A stretch of 64,000 nt of DNA, from NCBI RefSeq assembly GCF_023184515.1, contig NZ_JAAHBP010000012.1, positions 1-64,000 of the forward strand. Direction: 5' to 3'. Below the pieces are notes generated by a model. The model made no database searches and was not told the DNA's origin. It worked only from the letters and a program-made list of their open reading frames with translations. Positions 11,624 to 18,475 of the stretch are shown one piece after another. Source of the stretch: Streptomyces sp. D2-8 (GTDB lineage Bacteria > Actinomycetota > Actinomycetes > Streptomycetales > Streptomycetaceae). Position numbers and translations under genes: made by a program. Every line of letters begins with the position of its first letter. Position 1 is the first letter of the stretch.

Positions 11624-12799
11624 GTGACCGACCAGGAAGACCTGGCGTCCGTGCTGGACGCCGTACGCGATGTCGTCCCCACCCTGCGCGCGAACGGCGC
11701 GGACGCGGAGGAACGGCGATGGGTCCCCGACGAGAACATCCGGCTGCTGGAGAAGGCGGGGGTGTTCCGCGCCGCGGTGCCCCGTGCCCACGGCGGGCTC
11801 GACTTCGGCGTGGCCGACCAGTTCAAGGTCATCGCCGAGGTGGCGCGCGGCTGCCCGTCCACCGGCTGGCTGACCATGGTCTGGCTCACCAGCACCTGGT
11901 GTGCCTCCCTCTACCCCGACCGGGCGCAGAAGGAGGTGTTCGCCGGGGGCACCACCCGGGTGTCCATCGTCTTCGCCCCGACCGGCACCCTCACCCCCGT
12001 CGACGGCGGGTACCGCCTCAACGGCACGTGGGGCTACAACTCCGGTGTCCGGGGCGCCGACTGGGACCTGCTCGCCGCGATGGTGGAGCGCCCGGACGGG
12101 ACCACCGAGGAACTCGTCGCGCTGGTCCCGGTCTCCGAGCTGGAGGTCACCGACGACTGGCACGTCAGCTCGGGAGCCGCCACCGGCAGCTGCACCACCG
12201 CCGCCGAGGACGTGTTCGTGCCCGCCCACCGCGTGGTCTCCCTGGAGGAGGCCATGATCAGCGCGACCGGCGACCGCGAGAACACCGGCGCCACCGGCCG
12301 CAACTACGGCCTGCTCGGCTACGTCCTGTCCGGCGTCACCGCGGCCTTCACCGGCATCGCGCGCGGCGCGTACGAGCTGTTCCTCGAGCGCCTGCCCGGC
12401 CGGGGGATCACGTACACCGACTGGACCGACCAGAAGCTGCACCCGCTCACCCAGATCCAGGTCGCCACGGCCGCCAACAAGATCGATGCCGCCGAGGCCC
12501 TGGCGGACCTGTGCCTGGAGGTCCTACAGACCCGGGCCGACGCCGGCGAGCAGCCCACCGACGAGGAGAAGGCCGTGATCCGCGGCCGGACGGCGTACGC
12601 GGCACAACTGGCCAAGGAGGCGGTGGAACTGCTGTACGCGGCGAGCGGCGGCTCGGTCATCCGGCGCGAGGTCGCCCTGCAGCGGTTCCACCGCGACATC
12701 CAGGGGTTCTCGCTGCACGCCCTGGTCCAGCGGGACGCCAACCTGGAGGTCCAGGGGCGGGTCCTGGTCGGCATGGACCCGGGCACCTACTTCCTGTGA
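11624..12799 (+). CDS. Acyl-CoA-dehydrogenase-fold flavoenzyme, paralogue of 6877-8052
   Basis: 391 aa from the GTG at 11624, with GAGGAG five nt upstream; an in-frame ATG at 11606 is less well placed. Same domain plan and length as the minus-strand paralogue: an N-terminal helical domain (WLTMVWLTSTW near 85), the beta domain motif GGYRLNGTWGYNSG, and a C-terminal bundle with the near-identical stretch GRGITYTDWTDQKLHPLTQ and the ending LQRFHRDIQGFSLHAL. It is probably a class D flavin-dependent monooxygenase (HsaA/HpaB-like) supplied by a flavin reductase. The split-barrel reductase gene lies directly downstream in convergent orientation. Confidence 0.8.
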   Translation: MTDQEDLASVLDAVRDVVPTLRANGADAEERRWVPDENIRLLEKAGVFRAAVPRAHGGLDFGVADQFKVIAEVARGCPSTGWLTMVWLTSTWCASLYPDRAQKEVFAGGTTRVSIVFAPTGTLTPVDGGYRLNGTWGYNSGVRGADWDLLAAMVERPDGTTEELVALVPVSELEVTDDWHVSSGAATGSCTTAAEDVFVPAHRVVSLEEAMISATGDRENTGATGRNYGLLGYVLSGVTAAFTGIARGAYELFLERLPGRGITYTDWTDQKLHPLTQIQVATAANKIDAAEALADLCLEVLQTRADAGEQPTDEEKAVIRGRTAYAAQLAKEAVELLYAASGGSVIRREVALQRFHRDIQGFSLHALVQRDANLEVQGRVLVGMDPGTYFL

Positions 12800-12803
12800 C
12801 GGC

Positions 12804-12829
12804 CGGCCTCCCGCGACGGCGGGAGGCCG
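12804..12829. terminator. Short hairpin after flavoenzyme gene
   Basis: 11-bp arms (12804-12814 and 12819-12829) with a GACG loop, immediately after the stop at 12799; first of two hairpins between convergent genes. Confidence 0.55.
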
Positions 12830-12833
12830 GGAC

Positions 12834-12879
12834 ACACGACAGGGCGGCACCACCGGTGGGTGGTGCCGCCCTGTCGTGT
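12834..12879. terminator. Bidirectional terminator between convergent flavoenzyme and flavin reductase genes
   Basis: 21-bp perfect arms (12834-12854 and 12859-12879) with a 4-nt GGTG loop, midway between the convergent stops at 12799 and 12912. Confidence 0.8.
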
Positions 12880-12911
12880 CCGCCGCACCCGGCGGTCGGA
12901 TGCCGGAACGG

Positions 12912-13457
12912 TCAGGAGGTGGTGGCGGGCTTCCCGAAGCGACCGTTGACGAAGAGCAGCCCGTCACCGGTCGCGCCCTCGCCCGCCGCCAGCACGGTGC
13001 CGATGAAGATGGTGTGGTCACCGAACGCGTGCGACTCGGTCAGCTCGCACTCCAGCCACGCCACCGAGTCGTCGAGCAGCGGCGCCCCCGTGTGCTCGCC
13101 CGCACGCCAGTCGACGCGCTCGAACTGGGCGGCACCCAGCGTGCGGCTCTTGTCGGCGAAGTGCCGGGCGAGCGGCTCCTGGTGGGCGCCGAGTATGTTC
13201 ACGGCGAAGCGCCCGGCGCCGGTGAGCGCTCCGTGCATGACCGCGCTGTGGCCGACGCTGCACAGCACCGACGGGGGGTCGAGGGAGACCGAGCTGAAGG
13301 CGTTCGCCGTCATGGCGTGCAGGTGCTCCCCGCCCACGGTGAGGACCGTGACGCCGGTGGCGAAGCGGGACATCACCCCGCGCAGCCGGTCCGGGCGTAC
13401 CGGCTCGTGACCGGAACGCACGGCAGCGTGATCGAGTTCGGCGGACGCGGAATTCAT
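12912..13457 (-). CDS. Flavin reductase, FMN-binding split-barrel family
   Basis: 181 aa from the ATG at 13457 with GGAGAG upstream; a longer start at 13484 is less likely. Family motifs in order: RFATGVTVLTVGG, AFSSVSLDPPSVLCSVGHSA, GRFAVNILGAHQEPLARHFA, GAPLLDDSVAWLECEL and GDHTIFIGTVLA. These match HpaC/ActVB-type NAD(P)H:flavin oxidoreductases, which release reduced FMN or FAD for a partner monooxygenase. The likely partners are the two HsaA-like enzymes in the same cluster. It is transcribed divergently from the aminotransferase with a shared 188-bp promoter region. Confidence 0.9.
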   Translation of the reverse strand: MNSASAELDHAAVRSGHEPVRPDRLRGVMSRFATGVTVLTVGGEHLHAMTANAFSSVSLDPPSVLCSVGHSAVMHGALTGAGRFAVNILGAHQEPLARHFADKSRTLGAAQFERVDWRAGEHTGAPLLDDSVAWLECELTESHAFGDHTIFIGTVLAAGEGATGDGLLFVNGRFGKPATTS

Positions 13458-13562
13458 GCCACTCTCCGATGGGTCACGGGACACGTCAGTGCCGTCCGCA
13501 CGGAAGGGGCAGCCGGCGCAATCAACGTAGTCGCGGCGTCTCGCGGTTCCTTCATGCCCGGG

Positions 13563-13626
13563 TAACCGGTGGGCCTCCTGTGACCGGGCGTCACCGATGA
13601 CCTTTCAATGACCGGACGTTTACCCG
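13563..13626 (+). promoter_or_regulatory. TNACC heptamers upstream of aminotransferase: candidate SARP boxes
   Basis: Heptamers at 13598 (TGACCTT), 13609 (TGACCGG) and 13620 (TTACCCG) are spaced exactly 11 bp. Further similar copies lie at 13563 (TAACCGG), 13581 (TGACCGG) and 13591 (TCACCGA) out of phase. The motif is the same as in the five-copy array at 8222-8272. The last copy ends 19 bp before the ATG at 13646, so the leader would be very short. The region may also serve the divergent flavin reductase. Confidence 0.45.
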
Positions 13627-13645
13627 GCCATCGGACCCTGAGGAC

Positions 13646-15247
13646 ATGACTGAGACCTCCACCGCGGCCGCGGAACGCGAACTCGCCGAGCCCTATCTGC
13701 GCCAGGTACTCAACACCGCGGGACTGGCGGTGGAATACGTACGCGCCGAGGGAAACACCCTGTACGTACGGGACGACGACGGCACCGAGTTCCCGGTCGT
13801 GGACTTCGCCGGCGGTTACGGCTCGGTGCTGCTCGGCCATCACCACCCCGAGATCACCGCGCACGCCCGTCAGCTGCTCGCCGAACATACACCGATCCAC
13901 GCCCAGTTCTCGCGCCACCCGTACGCCAACCGGCTGGCCGCCGAACTGAACCGCATCATCGCGCGTGAACTCTCCGACGGTGAGCCTTATTACGCCATCT
14001 TCGGGAACAGTGGCGCGGAAGCGGTGGAAGCCGCCGTGAAGCACGCCGAACTGGACCGGGGCATGCGCGTGTCCGGACTGCTCGGCTCCGTCGACGCCGA
14101 ACTCGCGGCGGCGCGCGCCGCGGTGGCCGACGGGTCCGCCACCGTCCACGGGGAGGCGGCCGCTCGCCTCGGCGTCGCCCTCGCCGCAGACGACAACGAT
14201 GCCGTACGCCTTCTGGAGGCCGCGATCAGGCGCCGCAACGACGAGATCGCCGCCGCCCCACCGCTGTTCCTCGCCCTGGAGGGCGGCTTCCACGGCAAGC
14301 TCGCCGGCAGTGTGCAGCTGACCCACAACGAGGGTTACCGGCTGCCCTTCAAGTCCCTCGCCGCGCAGGCGCGGTTCGTCCCGCACGACAGCCCCGAGGA
14401 TCTGACCGCCGTCTACGCGCGTGAGCGCCGGGTCCTGCTCGGCCTGAGCACGGAGAACGGCCGGATCACGGTGACGGAGCACGAGTTCCCGGTGTTCTGC
14501 GCCTTCCTCATCGAGCCCATTCAGGGAGAGGGCGGAATTCGCGTCCTGTCCCGCGAGTTCGCGCGGGAGATCCAGGAGTTCTGCGCCCGGATCGACTGCC
14601 CCGTCGTCGTCGACGAGATCCAGAGCGGAATGGGCCGCACCGGCGCCCTGCTCGCCAGTTCCCGGATCGGCCTGCGCGGTGACTACTACACCCTGGCCAA
14701 AACACTCGGCGGTGGCATCGCGAAGGCGTCCGTGATGCTGGTGCGCGAGAAGCGCTACCGCCGCGATTTCGAAATTGTGCACAGTTCAACCTTTGCCAAG
14801 GACAGCTTCTCCTGCCACATCGCCCTGAAGGTCCTCGAGCTGTTGGAGAGAGACGGCGGTGCGGCCTACCGGCAGGCCGAGGAGCGCGGAGCGGCACTGC
14901 GCGCGAAACTCGACGCACTGCGGGCGGAATTCCCCGACGTGGTGGCCGAGGTACGCGGACACGGACTGATGCAGGGCCTGGAATTCCACGACCAGTCCGA
15001 CGCCTCCTCGCCGGAACTGCGCCAGATCGCGCAGAGCGGGCTGTTCGGCTACTTCCTGGCGGGCCATCTGCTGCGCCGCCACCGGGTGCGGACGTTCCCG
15101 ACGGCCAGCGCGGTGAGCACGTTGCGCTTCGAACCCTCGATTTATGTCACAGACGCCGAACTCGGTCAGTTGTACGCCGGACTGCACGACGTGTGCACAC
15201 TGTTGCGCAAGCAGGCCGGCGACGAACTCACCGCCGCGGGCCGCTGA
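13646..15247 (+). CDS. Class III PLP-dependent aminotransferase (omega-transaminase) with an internal insertion
   Basis: 533 aa. Fold-type I class III motifs: NSGAEAVEAAVKHAE (about 127), DEIQSGMGRTG (about 327) and YYTLAKTLGGGIAK with the PLP Lys352. An Ala-rich helical insertion of roughly 70 residues (about 145-215) separates the KHAE helix from LALEGGFHGK, which stands where other class III enzymes have the YHG motif; this explains the length above the usual 420-460 aa. Enzymes of this class aminate polyketide aldehydes released by thioester reductase domains (coelimycin, cyclizidine, streptazone), which is the likely role here. Transcription appears to be SARP-controlled. No thioester reductase domain is visible, as the PKS end lies outside the window. 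Confidence 0.9.
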   Translation: MTETSTAAAERELAEPYLRQVLNTAGLAVEYVRAEGNTLYVRDDDGTEFPVVDFAGGYGSVLLGHHHPEITAHARQLLAEHTPIHAQFSRHPYANRLAAELNRIIARELSDGEPYYAIFGNSGAEAVEAAVKHAELDRGMRVSGLLGSVDAELAAARAAVADGSATVHGEAAARLGVALAADDNDAVRLLEAAIRRRNDEIAAAPPLFLALEGGFHGKLAGSVQLTHNEGYRLPFKSLAAQARFVPHDSPEDLTAVYARERRVLLGLSTENGRITVTEHEFPVFCAFLIEPIQGEGGIRVLSREFAREIQEFCARIDCPVVVDEIQSGMGRTGALLASSRIGLRGDYYTLAKTLGGGIAKASVMLVREKRYRRDFEIVHSSTFAKDSFSCHIALKVLELLERDGGAAYRQAEERGAALRAKLDALRAEFPDVVAEVRGHGLMQGLEFHDQSDASSPELRQIAQSGLFGYFLAGHLLRRHRVRTFPTASAVSTLRFEPSIYVTDAELGQLYAGLHDVCTLLRKQAGDELTAAGR

Positions 15248-15433
15248 TCCACCCCTGGGGCCGCCGCCTCCCCCCACCGGCGGGCTCCCAGGGCATTTCC
15301 GGCCGGGTGCCGGCCGTGACCGGGCCGGCTCCCGACCGGAAGCAGTACGGGAAGCGGGTCGATGACGCCCCGTCAGGCCCCACACCTGTCCCGGGAAACA
15401 CAGCATGCCGGAGCAAGCGAAACGGGGGAGTCC

Positions 15434-17878
15434 ATGCAGTTCCGCTTACTGGGGCCGCTTGAGGTCGAGCATGCGGGGGGACCGCCGGGCAACCTGGTGG
15501 ACCTGGGCGGGCACCGGCAGCGTGCCGTGCTGGCGTATCTCCTGCTCCAGGCGAATCAGGTGGTGTCCACCAGCCAGATGCTGTCGGCCCTGTGGGCAGA
15601 CGACGACGCGCCCATGACCGCGCGCAAGATCCTGCAGAACGCCGTCTGGAAGTTGCGCGGCGTCCTGTCGCGGCCGCCGCGGACCGAGCAGAGTCCCGAG
15701 CTGCTGACCCGTGCGCCCGGCTATCTGCTGCGCGTGCCCCAGCGGCGCGTCGACCTGCTCGAGTACGAGCAGCGGGTGGTGACCGGCCGCGCCGCCCTGG
15801 CGGCGGGCGAGGTGGAGCGCGCCCGCCGCTCGCTCGGCGAGGCGCTGGCCCTGTGGCGCGGGCCCGTCCTCTCCGACCTGGTGGAGGAAGGTGTCTGCTG
15901 GCCGGAGCTGACGGCCCTGCAGAACCGCAGGCTCGATGTCATGGAGGACCACTTCGAGGCCGCCCTCGCCTGCGGCCGGCACCAGCTCGTCCTGCCCGAC
16001 CTGGAGAGCCTGGTGGCCGCCGAGCCACTGCGGGAACGCGCCTCGGGGCAGCTCATGGTGGCCCTGTACCGGTGCGGGCGGCAGGCCGAGGCGCTGGCGG
16101 TCTTCGGCCGGGTGCGCACCGCGCTCGTGGAGGGGCTCGGGCTGGAGCCGGGACGCGAACTGCACCGGCTGCAGCAGGCGATCCTCACCCAGGACCCGAC
16201 GCTGGAGGCGCCTCGCGCGGTGAGCGGCCGGGAGCCGGCGAACCTCGCCCCGGTTCCCCGGCCCGTGCCCTCCCCGCCCCTGCCCGCCGCGGCCCTCGCA
16301 CCCGCGGCAACGGCGACGGCGCCCACGGGCCCGGCCGCACGCGGCGTGCCGGCCGCGCCCACCGCACCGCCCGTACACACGGAGCCGGGTGCACGCACGG
16401 AACCCGGCACACCCACCACACCACCCGCACACACGGAGCCGGGTGCACGCACCGCACCGCCCGCGCCCGCGATGCGGGCCGCGTGCACCGATCCGCCCGC
16501 ACGCGGCGGGCCGTCCGTCCCCGCCCCCGCCGCAGCCACAGCCACAGCCACAGCCACCGAAGTCTCCTCCCCCGGCCGGCACGAGGCGCGTACCGCCAGC
16601 GTGGTCATGTTCCGCTTCGGGCTCGGCGCGGAACTGGGCCGGGTGCTGGCCGAGGACCGGGACCGGGTGGTCGACGCCCTGACCCAGATCGCCCGGGAGA
16701 AGACCGAACTCCACGGCGGCCGGGTGACGGCCGTGCTCGGCTCGACCGTGCTCTCCGTGTTCGCCGACGGGACGGACCCGGCGGACGGCGCCGAGCGCGC
16801 GGTCCGCACCGCGGCCGCCGTCCGCGACAGCCTCAGCGTCCCCACCGGCACGCTCGCACCGCCGCAGGCCGCCGTGCGCGGCCTCACCGTGCACGGGGCC
16901 GTGGCGTCCGGGGAGGCCCTGCTGCCGCGTCGGCCCTCGGACGATCCGCCGCCGCCCTGGAGCGGCGGCAGGCTCGTCGACACCTGCCGGACGATGCTGG
17001 CCCATGTGCAGGCCGGGGAGATCCACGTCTGTGAGGAGACCCACCGGCAGGTCGAGCGGGCGGCGACGTTCCGGCGGGCCTGCGCCTCTGCCGCCGCCCC
17101 GTGGGAACTGCACGCCCTGCACGACGGCGTCACCGACCTGGCGTGGGGCCCGGACGGCGCCGGTGCCCACGTCAGTGAGCTGGAGCTGATGCATCACACC
17201 CTGCTGCACACCCGGCAGCGCTCGACCGCGCATCTGATCACCCTCATCGAAGGGTCCGGCCGGGCCAGGACCCGTCTGCTGATGGAGTTCCAGCGCCGGG
17301 TGGAGGAGAGCCACGGCGGCCCCGTGCGGGTGCTGGCCGGCACGGTTCCGGCGCCGCACACCGGCTCCGCGCTGTCGGTGCCGGCGGAGATCCTGGCCGC
17401 GTACTGCGGCATCGACCCCGGCAGCCCGGAGGCCCAGGCCGCAACGCGGCTGCGGGCCACGCTGAACCGCCTCGGCGGCGACCCGGCGGCCGGAGCGGAC
17501 CTGTACGCACCCCTGGCCCGGTTGCTGTCCCCCCGGCGGGCGGCGCACGAGCGGGAGAAGCCCGGCGAGATGCTCCGGGCGTGGGGTGCGTTCCTGGCGC
17601 GGGCGGCGCGCGAGCAGCCGCTGGTGCTGATCTGGGACGACCTCCAGCACGCCGACGACGCGCTGCTGGAGATGGTGGAGCGGCTGACGCAGACCCATGC
17701 GGGCGTGCCGCTGCTCATCGTCGTCGGCGCGGACTCCCGGCTGCCGGACCGGCGGCCGGGCTGGGCCACCGCGCATCCGCGCACGGTGACCCTCAGCCTC
17801 ACCCCGGAGACGGGCGACGCCCTGGACCGGCTACTGGAGTCTCTGCTTCCGCCGGTCCGGGAGTCCGAGGTCGCCTGA
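15434..17878 (+). CDS. SARP-family transcriptional activator fused to cyclase-like and degenerate ATPase domains (TTA-containing)
   Basis: 814 aa from the ATG at 15434 with GGGGGAG upstream. Domains: OmpR-type winged helix (1-95), bacterial transcriptional activation domain (about 97-242, with LALWRGPVLSDL and RCGRQAEALAVFGRVR), a Pro/Ala/Thr linker (about 255-380) with repeats of the type TEPGARTEPGT, a class III nucleotidyl-cyclase-like domain (about 390-570: HGGRVTAVLGSTVLSVFADG, GEIHVCEETHRQ), and an ATPase remnant (GSGRARTRLL instead of a proper P-loop; VLIWDDLQHADDALL as Walker B). PimR-type SARPs have a similar layout. Codon 5 is TTA (15446-15448), so translation should need the bldA tRNA. 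It is a likely pathway-specific activator of the cluster. Confidence 0.9.
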   Translation: MQFRLLGPLEVEHAGGPPGNLVDLGGHRQRAVLAYLLLQANQVVSTSQMLSALWADDDAPMTARKILQNAVWKLRGVLSRPPRTEQSPELLTRAPGYLLRVPQRRVDLLEYEQRVVTGRAALAAGEVERARRSLGEALALWRGPVLSDLVEEGVCWPELTALQNRRLDVMEDHFEAALACGRHQLVLPDLESLVAAEPLRERASGQLMVALYRCGRQAEALAVFGRVRTALVEGLGLEPGRELHRLQQAILTQDPTLEAPRAVSGREPANLAPVPRPVPSPPLPAAALAPAATATAPTGPAARGVPAAPTAPPVHTEPGARTEPGTPTTPPAHTEPGARTAPPAPAMRAACTDPPARGGPSVPAPAAATATATATEVSSPGRHEARTASVVMFRFGLGAELGRVLAEDRDRVVDALTQIAREKTELHGGRVTAVLGSTVLSVFADGTDPADGAERAVRTAAAVRDSLSVPTGTLAPPQAAVRGLTVHGAVASGEALLPRRPSDDPPPPWSGGRLVDTCRTMLAHVQAGEIHVCEETHRQVERAATFRRACASAAAPWELHALHDGVTDLAWGPDGAGAHVSELELMHHTLLHTRQRSTAHLITLIEGSGRARTRLLMEFQRRVEESHGGPVRVLAGTVPAPHTGSALSVPAEILAAYCGIDPGSPEAQAATRLRATLNRLGGDPAAGADLYAPLARLLSPRRAAHEREKPGEMLRAWGAFLARAAREQPLVLIWDDLQHADDALLEMVERLTQTHAGVPLLIVVGADSRLPDRRPGWATAHPRTVTLSLTPETGDALDRLLESLLPPVRESEVA

Positions 17879-18415
17879 GCGCGTCCCGCCCGTGCCGGTG
17901 AGACGTATGGCACGGGCGAGGGCGCCCAGGGCCCGCGTGCCGTCCGCCGATCCCTCGGGCAGGACGTCCGCGGCCGATTCGATGAGCAGGGACCCGGCCA
18001 GAGCCGCCCAGGGGGCCGCCGCTCCCGCGCGCACCGGGCCGGCGGACCGCGCCGCGCCGAGCACCCGCCGCGCCCACCCGGTCATCCGGGTCCGTTGCGC
18101 CGCGGTGACGCCGGGCACGGCCCGGAGCCCGGCGTCGAAGCGGGCCAGTATCTCCCCGGTGTGCTCGGCGAGCAGGGCGTCCTGCCGCGCTGCCGTGCGC
18201 CCGGGCGGGCGGGCGAGGCGCTCGGAGTCGTCCGGCCGCGCCGGGGAGGCCTCCCGGGGGCGGCCGGCCCGGCTCAGCCCTTCGTGCAGGGCCGCGGCGA
18301 ACCGGGCGCCGACGAAGACGGCCAGCGCGGTGTCCATCTCACCGGCGCCGGAGCCACGTCCGGGCCGAGGTGAGGCGTGCGCGGGACGGCGGGTTCGTGG
18401 GGATGCGATGTCCAT
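17831..18415 (-). CDS. Hypothetical protein, last gene of the FMN reductase-thioesterase-SARP operon
   Basis: 194 aa from the ATG at 18415; no clear RBS was seen, and an in-frame ATG at 18337 is an alternative. Helical, Ala/Arg-rich, with LLAEHTGEILARFDAGLRAV and MTGWARRVLGAARSAG; no domain recognised. It starts 60 bp after the minus-strand SARP stop. Its 3' end overlaps the 3' end of the convergent plus-strand SARP by 48 bp. A regulatory role is possible only from context. Confidence 0.55.
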   Translation of the reverse strand: MDIASPRTRRPAHASPRPGRGSGAGEMDTALAVFVGARFAAALHEGLSRAGRPREASPARPDDSERLARPPGRTAARQDALLAEHTGEILARFDAGLRAVPGVTAAQRTRMTGWARRVLGAARSAGPVRAGAAAPWAALAGSLLIESAADVLPEGSADGTRALGALARAIRLTGTGGTRSGDLGLPDRRKQRLQ

Positions 18416-18475
18416 GCGGACAGCACATCAAGTCCCGTCCACACGCCGCCCATTCGCGACTCCTCGGCCCGGTCA

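Noticed and set aside
6877..12799. The two acyl-CoA-dehydrogenase-fold genes as beta-oxidation enzymes
   Set aside because: Sequence pattern is closer to HsaA-type flavin monooxygenases, and no ligase, hydratase or thiolase gene accompanies them.
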